IMG/VR virus record: IMGVR_UViG_3300011116_000293
Span: 1-37,231 of that record
Reading direction: 5' to 3' (one strand)
DNA: 37,231 bases
Source of the DNA: a virus
The notes under the pieces were generated by a model. That model ran no database searches. It was not told where the DNA came from and saw nothing but the letters and a program-made list of their open reading frames with translations. Both the position numbers and the translations under genes were made by a program. Positions 15,777 through 21,403 of this stretch are shown in pieces (position 1 is the stretch's first letter; the number at the start of each line of letters is the position of its first letter).

Positions 15777-15925
15777 CAATAACAGTTTGTGCTGCAATTG
15801 TTCCCATAGCAGCAGGTTGTGCAAGTTACATACTTGCCATTTGCATAGTAAGTATGTGTTGAACATGCCGCCCAAACCATAGAACTAGAAACAGAAAGCC
15901 AAGCCGCAATTAAAAAAATTTTCAT
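15776..15925 (-). CDS. Secreted six-cysteine mini-protein
   Basis: 49 aa, too short for usual ORF calling. A clear Sec signal peptide (MKIFLIAAWLSVSSSMVWA) with a VWA/A signal peptidase I site precedes a mature peptide of 30 residues with six Cys spaced C-x13-C-x2-C-C-x4-C-x3-C (core TCTTCCYGNNCSTNC). A strong AGGAGAG ribosome site lies seven bases before the ATG, and the stop overlaps the nuclease start (TGATG). Probably a disulfide-stabilised periplasmic peptide. Function unknown; superinfection exclusion or envelope interaction are guesses. Confidence 0.75.
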   Translation of the reverse strand: MKIFLIAAWLSVSSSMVWAACSTHTYYANGKYVTCTTCCYGNNCSTNCY

Positions 15926-15940
15926 TTTTCTCTCCTGTGT

Positions 15941-16252
15941 TTAAAAAGGTACTTCTTCATCATCCCGTGGGCGAGAGGGTCTGCGGTTGTAGGATGGCAC
16001 AACCTCTTTGTCTGCCCGTTCTTCTTCTCTCTTTTTCTTGCTCCAGTTATCTTCTTTCAAAGCAAGCAAGTTAAACCCTCGGCTTGTTGGCTTTTGCCAC
16101 GCTGCAATCTTTAACTTTTCCCCTGCCTTGTAGTCCATCTCCAGAACAATAAAGCCTTTAAAGTCTGGGCCTTTGGGAGATTTACGCATCTCCTCTTCTT
16201 CCCAATACATCACGCCTGAACCAGGCAATTCTTTGTGTGGATTGTTTGTCAT
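15941..16252 (-). CDS. Putative ssDNA-binding or recombination accessory protein with SSB-like tail
   Basis: 103 aa from the ATG at 16252, which has GAAAGGA upstream; the longer in-frame start is rejected because that DNA encodes the HTH peptide. The N-terminal 65 residues look like a small beta fold (GSGVMYWEEEE, FKGFIVLEMDY, LKIAAWQK). It continues with a charged linker and ends RDDEEVPF, close to the acidic-aromatic DDDIPF tip of bacterial SSB that recruits partner proteins. It lies two genes downstream of RecT. A role in ssDNA handling is inferred. Confidence 0.6.
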   Translation of the reverse strand: MTNNPHKELPGSGVMYWEEEEMRKSPKGPDFKGFIVLEMDYKAGEKLKIAAWQKPTSRGFNLLALKEDNWSKKKREEERADKEVVPSYNRRPSRPRDDEEVPF

Positions 16253-16262
16253 GTATGTCCTT

Positions 16263-16430
16263 TCAGTTGAGTGTGTACCTTGCGTACTTCTTGCCGTTTT
16301 GATTAACCATGTGCGTAAAGATTCTGTGTCCGTCCTTACGAAGACTTTCGATATGTGCTGCAAGCCTGAAACAACCGAACTCATTTAATGCCTCCATTGG
16401 TGTCAGGCTTTTCCCGCTTTGCAACCACAT
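16263..16430 (-). CDS. Small helix-turn-helix protein (HTH_39-like)
   Basis: 55 aa: SGKSLTPMEALNEFG, CFRLAAHIESLRKDGH, then a short wing and KYARYTLN. This LTPxEAL-x2-FG-x2-RLAAxIxxLRxxGH pattern matches the small winged-helix HTH_39 domain (PF14090) common in phages, often encoded beside recombination genes. Starts in TGATG overlapping the RecT stop codon. Probably a DNA-binding regulator or recombination accessory. Confidence 0.8.
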   Translation of the reverse strand: MWLQSGKSLTPMEALNEFGCFRLAAHIESLRKDGHRIFTHMVNQNGKKYARYTLN

Positions 16431-17290
16431 CAAAATATTGGTTCGCTGAGTCCCGAATCGGGAAGTGGTTGGGACTTGACGGGCTTTGGGTGTACAGTTC
16501 CCCCTGATTCAACGATGGCCCCTTTGAGTTTGACTTTATCCATTGTTGAGAAGTTTTCTGTAACAACCTTGTTGCACTCGGCAAGAGAGGAGAGCTTGTC
16601 TGCCTTTTCCTCCACAGAGTATTTTTGGCTTGCTGTGATGCGTCCGACCATTTGTGCATACCCGTCTATCCATTCCTCAACGCTTGCGTAGCGTTTGTAG
16701 GGTTCGTCAGAGTTCGGGACAAATAACGCAAACGCTCCGTCCTCAACCAGTTCGACAATCTCAACTTCTGGTAGGTCTTGTACCCGTTCAACATTACCCA
16801 TGAACTTTTCTTTGGGAGGTTCAAAATCCTGGACTTCCTCAGGCGTATAGACTCCGACAACAGCACCTGGATAGACGGAACGTATTCCCTCGCTAATGAC
16901 TCTCGCACGGAGCATCGCTCTTGGGTAGTTCTTCCAGTTGTCCTTGTTTGCAATTCCAATCTTCTTGGCTTGAGCAAGTGTCCACGACAACTCCAGAGTT
17001 CCCCCTTGAGGATGCGAAAAGATGCCTGTGACCTGCTCATCTGTATATTCCTTCCAATTAACTGAACCACCAGCTTGCTGAAATCTAGCGAGCATGGCAT
17101 CTGCTTTGAGTGCGGGTCTGCCTTGGATGACATGATAGTCACGCATGGCAACCGCTGGGTGCATGTTCTCGCCTTGGCAGAGCAACATGATGGCAAGTGC
17201 TTCTTGTGTACTCTTGAACCCGAACATCTTGCTACCAGCGGCAACCTCCGCCATCTGCTGCATGTCGTTGAAGGGGACTATGTTACTCAT
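16430..17290 (-). CDS. recT: RecT-family ssDNA annealing recombinase
   Basis: 286 aa. N-terminal and central segments (AVAMRDYHVIQGRPALKADAML; WTLAQAKKIGIANKDNWKNYP; AMLRARVISEGIRSVYPGAV) match the RecT/phage recombinase core, where the paired Arg and Lys residues contact DNA. The C-terminal third is divergent and acidic. Pairs with the YqaJ-type exonuclease upstream to form a two-component annealing recombination system analogous to RecE/RecT or Red. The ribosome site is inside a GGA-AGT-TCC palindrome. Confidence 0.85.
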   Translation of the reverse strand: MSNIVPFNDMQQMAEVAAGSKMFGFKSTQEALAIMLLCQGENMHPAVAMRDYHVIQGRPALKADAMLARFQQAGGSVNWKEYTDEQVTGIFSHPQGGTLELSWTLAQAKKIGIANKDNWKNYPRAMLRARVISEGIRSVYPGAVVGVYTPEEVQDFEPPKEKFMGNVERVQDLPEVEIVELVEDGAFALFVPNSDEPYKRYASVEEWIDGYAQMVGRITASQKYSVEEKADKLSSLAECNKVVTENFSTMDKVKLKGAIVESGGTVHPKPVKSQPLPDSGLSEPIF

Positions 17291-17495
17291 TGGGAACTTC
17301 CTTTCTTTGTTTCATCATTAAATCTGCCATTTGGTATGCCTTGGCTGCAAACTCATCCATCGTTGCGGTCAGGCTAGGTTCTGAAATCATGGCTTGCATG
17401 GCAAGACCTGCAAACCAATCTCTCAAATCCATACCTTCACTCTCTGTTGTCTGACCACTTGTAGGGTGTTTGTGCATGTAGGGATAGGCTTTCAT
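17283..17495 (-). CDS. Conserved small phage protein (DLRDWFAGLAMQ type)
   Basis: 70 aa. Contains GMDLRDWFAGLAMQAMI and AYQMADLMMKQRKE, a pattern widespread in phage early regions, where it is annotated only as hypothetical. Helical and soluble. It overlaps the RecT start by eight bases, so translation is probably coupled. Confidence 0.7.
   Translation of the reverse strand: MKAYPYMHKHPTSGQTTESEGMDLRDWFAGLAMQAMISEPSLTATMDEFAAKAYQMADLMMKQRKEVPNE
17293..17301 (-). promoter_or_regulatory. AGT-centred palindrome over the RecT ribosome site
   Basis: Minus strand GGAAGTTCC (in RNA GGA-AGU-UCC) two bases before the RecT ATG, with the AAGGA ribosome site as left arm. A shorter version of the early-gene mini-hairpins. 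Confidence 0.45.
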
Positions 17496-17677
17496 GCTTT
17501 CACCGCTGCCTTTCTGCCCATCTTCTTGCGTGGACTTCCATCTTTGTTGATACCGTTAGGGTAGGTTTTTATCAACGCAGACATTTGTGTTTTCAAGATT
17601 GACAATTCATCTTTGAGTCTCAGTACATCTGCTGTCAACATCAGGACTTCTAACTTGTGTTTGTTTGTGTAAAACAT
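17492..17677 (-). CDS. Small hypothetical coiled-coil protein
   Basis: 61 aa from the ATG at 17677, preceded by GAGG at good spacing; a GTG at 17689 directly after the upstream stop is the alternative. A helical heptad segment (LTADVLRLKDELSILKTQMSAL) is followed by a basic tail (KDGSPRKKMGRKAAVKA). ATGA overlap with the following gene. Sits between exonuclease and recombinase. Confidence 0.6.
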   Translation of the reverse strand: MFYTNKHKLEVLMLTADVLRLKDELSILKTQMSALIKTYPNGINKDGSPRKKMGRKAAVKA

Positions 17678-17685
17678 GGTGAACC

Positions 17686-18579
17686 TCACTTCAGTAAAAA
17701 TCTACGGGAACCAGGCATCTCACGCATGAACTGCTTGTAGATGTCGGGCATACTTTCTTGAAACAGCTTGGCATCAAACTTGACGCTTGGCTTGGATGAC
17801 TTCCATGTTGCAAGTACTTTGCCATCTATGGTGGTCAGTGTGTCCTTGTCTTGCATGTAGCCACGCACAAGGGTGTCGTACTGCTCTTCTTGAGCCTCTA
17901 GAGCTTTGATGTTGGCCTTGATTTGTGCAAGGGCCATGCAAGCCTGTTCGACACTGGCTGAAGCTGTTTTAATGCTTTCTGTGCTTGTAGGGTAAAGCAG
18001 CTTGACTTGCTCAAGGTCTTCAGGTGGGAGGGTTGTTCCCGCTTGGGCATGACCCCAGATGACTGCCATCTGTTTGATAAGGTCTTCCTTCTGCTCATCA
18101 GTGATGGTAAATGGGATAAGGACGAACTCTTGACCACCGAAAAGAATGGCGAGATAGACCATATCGACACCGAATACAGCTGCTTCATGTACCAGTTGCG
18201 CCACATCCGCAGGGGGTGCGAGGCCAGACACATCGAACTTATTACGCACACTTGCGTTGTAGTTCTTAGCTTCCACCAAAAATGTCTTGCTGCCTTGTTT
18301 ACCAGCAAAATCAAAATGAGACTTAAACCAAGGGTGTTTGGCATGTGTGAGACTCTCCTCTATTTTTGTTAACTCTACCCCTAGTTTCTGTTGGGCAAGT
18401 CTGCCTATTACTGGTTCCATCACATGACCCATTTGCACGGCTTCAACATGGGAAATGTCTTCAATTTCAAGTTTGCCTTGCTTTGTCAGGATGACCTCGT
18501 TGGCCTTGCCATTTGCTACCTTTCTGCTGTCACCAGACCAGATAGCGGAGTTTCTTGTTTGTGGGCTGAAGTCAGACAT
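17686..18579 (-). CDS. YqaJ-family viral exonuclease
   Basis: 297 aa. The lambda-exonuclease/YqaJ fold is shown by MGHVMEPVIGRLAQQKLG (Glu55), the Asp90 in HFDFAG, the E-x-K at 103-105 in FLVEAKNYN, and QLVHEAAVFG with AILFGGQEF. It is expected to resect dsDNA ends to give ssDNA for the RecT protein encoded two genes later. A GGAGG ribosome site is present, and the start overlaps the upstream gene by eight bases. Confidence 0.87.
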   Translation of the reverse strand: MSDFSPQTRNSAIWSGDSRKVANGKANEVILTKQGKLEIEDISHVEAVQMGHVMEPVIGRLAQQKLGVELTKIEESLTHAKHPWFKSHFDFAGKQGSKTFLVEAKNYNASVRNKFDVSGLAPPADVAQLVHEAAVFGVDMVYLAILFGGQEFVLIPFTITDEQKEDLIKQMAVIWGHAQAGTTLPPEDLEQVKLLYPTSTESIKTASASVEQACMALAQIKANIKALEAQEEQYDTLVRGYMQDKDTLTTIDGKVLATWKSSKPSVKFDAKLFQESMPDIYKQFMREMPGSRRFLLK

Positions 18580-18838
18580 ACTTGGCCTCCTTGAGCATGA
18601 GTTCTTCTTCTTCTGAAGTCATCACATGGTCGGCAGCTTCCCAGAGTTCACCAGAGCTCTTGCAAGGCTCATGGTTGAGCCGCTGGACAGCGCAGTAGGG
18701 TAACTTGTCATCAGGGACTAAAAGCCCTGTTACAAGGCTTACAGGGCGTTTGTAGCTACACCTTGCAGTTTCATTGTTGTCATGCAGCTTTGGCAAGACA
18801 ACGTGTTTACAGTTTACGCATAACTTTGTCATGGTCAC
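18572..18838 (-). CDS. Small Cys-rich (zinc-binding-like) protein
   Basis: 88 aa. The N-terminal CVNCKHV followed by a Cys about 17 residues on and another in LPYCAVQR resembles a one-knuckle zinc ribbon seen in small phage early proteins. The C-terminus is acidic (TSEEEELMLKEAKYV). First gene downstream of a strong sigma70-like promoter. AAAGG is upstream, with GGT and ACC around the start that could pair weakly. Confidence 0.65.
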   Translation of the reverse strand: MTMTKLCVNCKHVVLPKLHDNNETARCSYKRPVSLVTGLLVPDDKLPYCAVQRLNHEPCKSSGELWEAADHVMTSEEEELMLKEAKYV

Positions 18839-18868
18839 GAACCTTTCGATTAAGTTGTTGAGGATTAG

Positions 18869-18899
18869 ATTATAAGCACAGTTAGTTAGATGATGTCAA
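18869..18899 (-). promoter_or_regulatory. Sigma70-like promoter for the recombination operon
   Basis: On the minus strand there is an exact TTGACA (18894-18899) and an exact TATAAT (18869-18874) separated by 19 bases, longer than the usual 17. It lies just after the stop of the 131-aa gene and about 30 bases before the start at 18838, the largest gap in this part of the operon. Confidence 0.65.
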
Positions 18900-18908
18900 G
18901 TGTTTATT

Positions 18909-19304
18909 TCATGTGTTGCGCTCCTTCAATAAGGCGATGGCTTGAGCAACAGCACTTTGTTGACCTAAATTTGTGTTGTAGAACAAATCTGTTAACTCAT
19001 CATTCGTCAACCCATGCCATGTACGCTGTGGTGGGTGTGGGTAAAGTGGCGAACTTTTAAACATATCATGGGGGGTTTCTCCATAATTTAGCCAACCCTT
19101 ATTGTTTATCCATACCCACGCCACAGGCTCTTGCTCATGTCGCTGTTTTTGCATTTCATCGACATATTCCTTTGATGTGTCGTTGGTAGCGACATTTGCC
19201 AAGGCTTTTTCAAATACAGCAATAGCTTCTGCTGTGCCACAAGGTTCGCCACCGTGACACCACTTCAGTGCATCAAGCACAAGTTTCAATTCATCTTTTG
19301 TCAT
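18909..19304 (-). CDS. Conserved phage early protein (PLYPHPPQRTW type)
   Basis: 131 aa. Starts MTKDELKLVLDALKWCHG, then EQEPVAWVWINNKG, then SSPLYPHPPQRTWHGLTNDE and a helical tail. This order (helical start, EPVAW, PLYxxPPQR, GLTxxE) is a recurrent phage early protein layout with no established function. GGAGG lies upstream; the start overlaps the zinc-ribbon micro-gene by four bases. Confidence 0.75.
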   Translation of the reverse strand: MTKDELKLVLDALKWCHGGEPCGTAEAIAVFEKALANVATNDTSKEYVDEMQKQRHEQEPVAWVWINNKGWLNYGETPHDMFKSSPLYPHPPQRTWHGLTNDELTDLFYNTNLGQQSAVAQAIALLKERNT

Positions 19305-19390
19305 TGTGGATTACCTCCGCAATAAGGACAGCGTGTGATGATTGTCAGAATTCTGCGTTTGCATCGGAGGCAAATGTAGATTTGTGTCAT
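19301..19390 (-). CDS. Zinc-ribbon microprotein (29 aa)
   Basis: Complete ORF of 29 codons with two CxxC knuckles: ICLRCKRR and RCPYCGG, 12 residues between them. That is a minimal zinc ribbon. GGAGGG lies eight bases before the ATG, the stop overlaps the next start (ATGA), and the start overlaps the upstream TM microprotein in the same way. Likely a DNA- or protein-binding regulator; function unknown. Confidence 0.65.
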   Translation of the reverse strand: MTQIYICLRCKRRILTIITRCPYCGGNPQ

Positions 19391-19494
19391 GGGTTATCCC
19401 TCCACGCTAGGAAGCTGACAACTAGGGCTATGGCAATCAGGACTATCAGTCCCCCTGCTGAGAGCAGCACTATCCAGGTCAAAACATCTTGCAT
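19387..19494 (-). CDS. Single-TM microprotein (35 aa), nested in another frame
   Basis: The 35 residues are nearly all one membrane segment (WIVLLSAGGLIVLIAIALVV), ending with SFLAWRDNP. A GGAGA ribosome site at proper spacing and ATGA coupling to the zinc-ribbon gene support it. It lies almost wholly inside the 3' part of the 67-aa frame at 19394-19597 in a different phase. Either the genes are nested or the longer frame is partly spurious. Confidence 0.55.
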   Translation of the reverse strand: MQDVLTWIVLLSAGGLIVLIAIALVVSFLAWRDNP

Positions 19495-19597
19495 GTATGT
19501 CTCCAGTAATTGTTAGGGCTTTTATGATGGCAGAGGGGGGGTGCAATATGCCACCTCTGACTTGGTTTAAGAGTTGATTTGCTTCTTGTCTGGTCAT
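19394..19597 (-). CDS. Small hypothetical protein (MTRQEANQLL type) overlapping TM microgene
   Basis: 67 aa with an AAGGAG ribosome site. The first 36 residues (MTRQEANQLLNQVRGGILHP, then IIKALTITGD) resemble a common short phage protein, MTxxEAxxLLxxVRxG ... ALxxTGD. The remaining 30 residues overlap the TM microprotein out of frame and look less protein-like (Ser, Cys, Pro rich). The start is certain by motif and RBS; the C-terminal half may be a read-out after an ancestral shortening or a true overlap. Confidence 0.55.
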   Translation of the reverse strand: MTRQEANQLLNQVRGGILHPPSAIIKALTITGDIHARCFDLDSAALSRGTDSPDCHSPSCQLPSVEG

Positions 19598-19598
19598 G

Positions 19599-19607
19599 GT
19601 TACTAAC
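19599..19607 (-). promoter_or_regulatory. AGT-centred palindrome next to the 19597 start
   Basis: Minus strand GTTAGTAAC, one base before the ATG and adjoining AAGGAG. It resembles the element at 22312-22322 except for the outermost pair. Confidence 0.45.
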
Positions 19608-19782
19608 TCCTTCCTGTTAAGAATTTGATATGGGCTATTTGTTGGGGGCTTAACCCATCTACATAGCTATCTTTTTTTTTGATGTGTTGGGCTATCTCGT
19701 TATCAGACATACCCTTATATCTATCAACTAGACTTCTTTTATGGGCTAACCTTTTAAGATTCCTAACCTTAGACTTATTCAT
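19603..19782 (-). CDS. Small basic hypothetical protein (59 aa)
   Basis: Starts MNKSKVRNLKRLAHKRSLVD and ends QIAHIKFLTGRS; helical and very basic. AGGGG six bases upstream of the ATG overlaps the stop codon of the 96-aa gene. It contains LVDRYKGMSDNEIAQHI, which could be a small helix-turn-helix-like unit. No known family recognised. One codon too short for a 60-aa cutoff. Confidence 0.6.
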   Translation of the reverse strand: MNKSKVRNLKRLAHKRSLVDRYKGMSDNEIAQHIKKKDSYVDGLSPQQIAHIKFLTGRS

Positions 19783-19790
19783 CTATACCC

Positions 19791-20081
19791 CTATGCTGGA
19801 TGGTGAGCAAAACCTAGCCCTCCCCACTTAAGGGGCAGAGCCTTCAATGCTGGACGGAGCCGCACATACCCGACAGTCGTTCGGTATAGGGGCACTATCT
19901 TCGCCACCCCTGCCTCTGTCTCATACCTTCCCACAGTAGAGGCTATCCCCCATCCCCTGCCGTATGGGTCACCGACAGGATGGGCGGTTGACGTAGGGGC
20001 AATAAAAAAACCGTTACAACTGCCCTCGGTAGGAACCCATAGGTAAAGACCAAGGGCAAGGGCATGTGTAACGGCTTTCAT
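19791..20081 (-). CDS. Hypothetical protein downstream of an operator-containing promoter
   Basis: 96 aa. The N-terminus (MKAVTHALALGLYLWVP) is mildly hydrophobic but not a convincing signal peptide. The rest is Gly/Tyr/Val-rich (DPYGRGWGIASTVGRYETEAG). No family recognised. AGGA lies eight bases before the start. Support comes from an upstream promoter and fit between neighbours; composition is unusual, so I am only moderately sure it is translated. Confidence 0.5.
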   Translation of the reverse strand: MKAVTHALALGLYLWVPTEGSCNGFFIAPTSTAHPVGDPYGRGWGIASTVGRYETEAGVAKIVPLYRTTVGYVRLRPALKALPLKWGGLGFAHHPA

Positions 20082-20108
20082 TAGCTGCTTCCTACGGCAA
20101 CGGGGCAG

Positions 20109-20138
20109 ATATTAACAAACCCTATTAGGGCTTGTCAA
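20109..20138 (-). promoter_or_regulatory. Promoter with an inverted repeat between its -35 and -10
   Basis: Minus-strand TTGACA (20133-20138), 18-base spacer, TAATAT (20109-20114). The spacer is filled by an inverted repeat, ACAAGCCCTA and TAGGGTTTGT (20115-20135, one G-T pair), which would suit a repressor or activator. The -35 overlaps the stop of the upstream gene, and the first gene downstream starts at 20081. Confidence 0.55.
20115..20135 (-). repeat. ACAAGCCC-family inverted repeat in promoter spacer
   Basis: ACAAACCCTA and TAGGGCTTGT arms (plus strand) around one base, with one mismatch that becomes G-U in minus-strand RNA. It lies exactly between the -10 and -35 of the 20081 promoter. 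Related repeats are at 21012-21037 and 22087-22114. Confidence 0.5.
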
Positions 20139-20314
20139 TACCCCATAGCAATCAGGGCTGTTATATACCCCGCCACAAAGCAGCCAAGGTACATCACCAC
20201 CTTGTCATGCAATGGGGGCTTTTCTTCCCATTCGGGGCAGCTTGGGAAAGCCTCTTGCAGGGTACGGGGGAACCTGCGGGGGGTGTCATTGTCGGGGCTT
20301 GGGGCTTTTATCAT
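20135..20314 (-). CDS. Small protein with C-terminal TM segment (59 aa)
   Basis: Contains RRFPRTLQEAFPSCPEWEEK followed by PPLHDKVVMYLGCFVAGYIT and a hydrophobic end (ALIAMGY). The FPRTLxEAF...DKVV pattern with a membrane tail is familiar from small phage early proteins of unknown role. GGTGGAAG ribosome site; start overlaps the upstream gene by four bases; its stop codon lies within a promoter -35 element. Confidence 0.65.
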   Translation of the reverse strand: MIKAPSPDNDTPRRFPRTLQEAFPSCPEWEEKPPLHDKVVMYLGCFVAGYITALIAMGY

Positions 20315-20490
20315 TCTTCCACCTCTGAAATGTCATATATACGCCAATCTGCTAAATCATCATCACCTGCCTGTTCAAACAGTCCACCGTCCATTTCACG
20401 GGCTATTTCGTAGGCTTGGTCTTCGTCCTCTGCTTCTATTTCGGTTTGACAGTAAACCGTATAGGTTGCTTTTACTTTATAGGTTTTCAT
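20311..20490 (-). CDS. Small acidic protein, DpnD/PcfM-like (59 aa)
   Basis: Starts MKTYKVKATYTVYCQTEIEA and continues EDEDQAYEIAREM, ending DWRIYDISEVEE. The beta-strand, beta-strand, acidic helix pattern (YKV-x-ATYT-x-E-A-EDEDQAYE-A) resembles DpnD/PcfM-type small domains (PF14207). Function unknown. Strong CGGAGG ribosome site, ATGA overlaps on both sides. Confidence 0.65.
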   Translation of the reverse strand: MKTYKVKATYTVYCQTEIEAEDEDQAYEIAREMDGGLFEQAGDDDLADWRIYDISEVEE

Positions 20491-20654
20491 GGGGCTACCT
20501 CCGATTTAAGGGCTTGAATTTGGGCTACTTCACTGGCAAACCATTCGACATGGACAATTTCGTCACCGTCTTGGTCGTTGGAATATTCAACCCCCCATTT
20601 GTGGGTTGCGTGTGAATCGTCATAACAGGGGAATTTATATTGTTGGCAAGTCAT
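20487..20654 (-). CDS. Small hypothetical protein (55 aa)
   Basis: Starts MTCQQYKFPCYDDSHATHKW and includes GVEYSNDQDGDEIVHVEWFA, a beta-hairpin-like segment, then a short helix. AAAGGA ribosome site four bases after the upstream stop; ATGA overlap with the next gene. No family recognised. Confidence 0.6.
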   Translation of the reverse strand: MTCQQYKFPCYDDSHATHKWGVEYSNDQDGDEIVHVEWFASEVAQIQALKSEVAP

Positions 20655-20659
20655 GGGGC

Positions 20660-20977
20660 TTATCCTTTATCAATTTGGGCTAAAAGGGCTTTAATACGGA
20701 CTTCCAAGGCTTTAACGACATGGGGCTTATAGCATGGGTCATCTGCGGCATCTTCCACGTATGGTAGGCACGTGTAGAGTAAATCTAGCATGTCGGGGGC
20801 GGCTGCCATCATTCGGGCATTTGATACCGATTCGCTGCCAAAATTACGGTTTACAAGGGCAACGGTAAATATGGGGCTTATATCGTCATCCCGTTCATCT
20901 TCGCCCGTGATACGGTAAAAGCTATCATCCTCAAAATCAAAATCTACATTCCAAGGGTTTGTTGTGGTGTGTGACAT
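20660..20977 (-). CDS. Conserved phage protein (NARMMAAAPDML type)
   Basis: 105 aa. The first 55 residues are acidic beta-rich (FYRITGEDERDDD, IFTVALVNR), then SNARMMAAAPDMLDLLYTCL and an acidic helical end. The NAR-x2-AAAPD-LL motif is very common in phage early-region proteins of unknown function. Its ribosome site lies within the palindrome GGATAGTATCC that ends directly at the ATG. Confidence 0.75.
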   Translation of the reverse strand: MSHTTTNPWNVDFDFEDDSFYRITGEDERDDDISPIFTVALVNRNFGSESVSNARMMAAAPDMLDLLYTCLPYVEDAADDPCYKPHVVKALEVRIKALLAQIDKG

Positions 20978-20988
20978 GGATACTATCC
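20978..20988 (-). promoter_or_regulatory. AGT-centred palindrome over the ribosome site of the 20977 gene
   Basis: Minus strand GGATAGTATCC immediately before ATG; the AGGA Shine-Dalgarno is its left arm. In RNA this makes a GGAU-AGU-AUCC mini-hairpin. Identical in sequence and position to the element before the 22770 gene. Confidence 0.6.
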
Positions 20989-20997
20989 TTTAAAAGG

Positions 20998-21037
20998 TTA
21001 AAAAAAGGGGGTTACAAGCCCCTATAAGGGGCTGTAA
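20998..21037 (-). terminator. Terminator or attenuator between two early genes
   Basis: Reading the minus strand, AGCCCCT-TAT-AGGGGCT (21033-21017) forms a 7-bp hairpin. The same AGGGG can instead pair with CCCCT (21010-21006), giving a hairpin that runs into seven T (21006-21000). The two structures are mutually exclusive, an arrangement like terminator and antiterminator. It occupies the gap between stop 21043 and start 20977. Confidence 0.5.
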
Positions 21038-21042
21038 GGGGC

Positions 21043-21324
21043 TTATTTGAGAATACATTCCCGCAGGGTTCGCATTTCGTCAGGCCATGATTGACCGCAT
21101 ATGTACTCTGCGCCTTTATCGTTCAAAGTCATGCGGGAATATATGCCGTACCGTTCCCAAAGGCTTAGGGGCAATTCAAGCCTACGAGAGAGCCTTGTTT
21201 TTGTGTCTTGTCGGCAGCCTTTGCCTACCATGTTCAAAATTGCGGTTTTTTGTGCGTCATTCAAAGCAAACGTACCTTCCGAATGCTTTGCGTCATAAAT
21301 TAAGTTGTCCAGATTGCGTTGCAT
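21043..21324 (-). CDS. Hypothetical early protein (93 aa)
   Basis: Begins MQRNLDNLIYDAKHSEGTFA, continues with a helical region and ends DKGAEYICGQSWPDEMRTLR. Mixed composition, no membrane segment, no recognised family. It is preceded by an operator-like 7-4-7 palindrome and starts inside the GCATAGTATGC palindrome, a leader layout shared with the clamp-like gene, so the two are probably co-regulated. Confidence 0.65.
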   Translation of the reverse strand: MQRNLDNLIYDAKHSEGTFALNDAQKTAILNMVGKGCRQDTKTRLSRRLELPLSLWERYGIYSRMTLNDKGAEYICGQSWPDEMRTLRECILK

Positions 21325-21331
21325 ACTATGC
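21321..21331 (-). promoter_or_regulatory. AGT-centred palindrome containing the start codon of the 21324 gene
   Basis: Minus strand GCATAGTATGC; the ATG is within the right arm and AAAGGA lies just upstream. In RNA: GCAU-AGU-AUGC. The same 11-mer contains the start of the clamp-like gene at 22039. Confidence 0.6.
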
Positions 21332-21352
21332 GTCCTTTCAAGTTGATTATGT

Positions 21353-21370
21353 GATTATCGAATGATAATC
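21353..21370. promoter_or_regulatory. Operator-like 7-4-7 palindrome, copy 1
   Basis: GATTATC-GAAT-GATAATC, perfect 7-base arms, 29 bases before the 21324 start. A second copy with the same arms lies before the clamp-like gene. An 8-base-arm inverted repeat (CCCTATGC...GCATAGGG, 21370-21396) abuts it. Confidence 0.6.
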
Positions 21371-21403
21371 CCTATGCCCACAATATGAGCATAGGGGTAC
21401 CAC

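Noticed and set aside
15777-15875. N-terminal extension of the nuclease gene to 15875
   Set aside because: The extension reads the Cys-rich secreted protein gene in another frame and has no ribosome site; the ATG at 15776 overlaps that gene's stop.
16253-16384. N-terminal extension of the SSB-tailed protein
   Set aside because: This DNA encodes the HTH peptide in a different frame, and GAAAGGA supports the ATG at 16252.
20132-20615. Plus-strand ORFs of 93 and 137 aa in the early region
   Set aside because: They overlap three chained minus-strand genes that have ribosome sites and ATGA coupling; the plus frames have neither.
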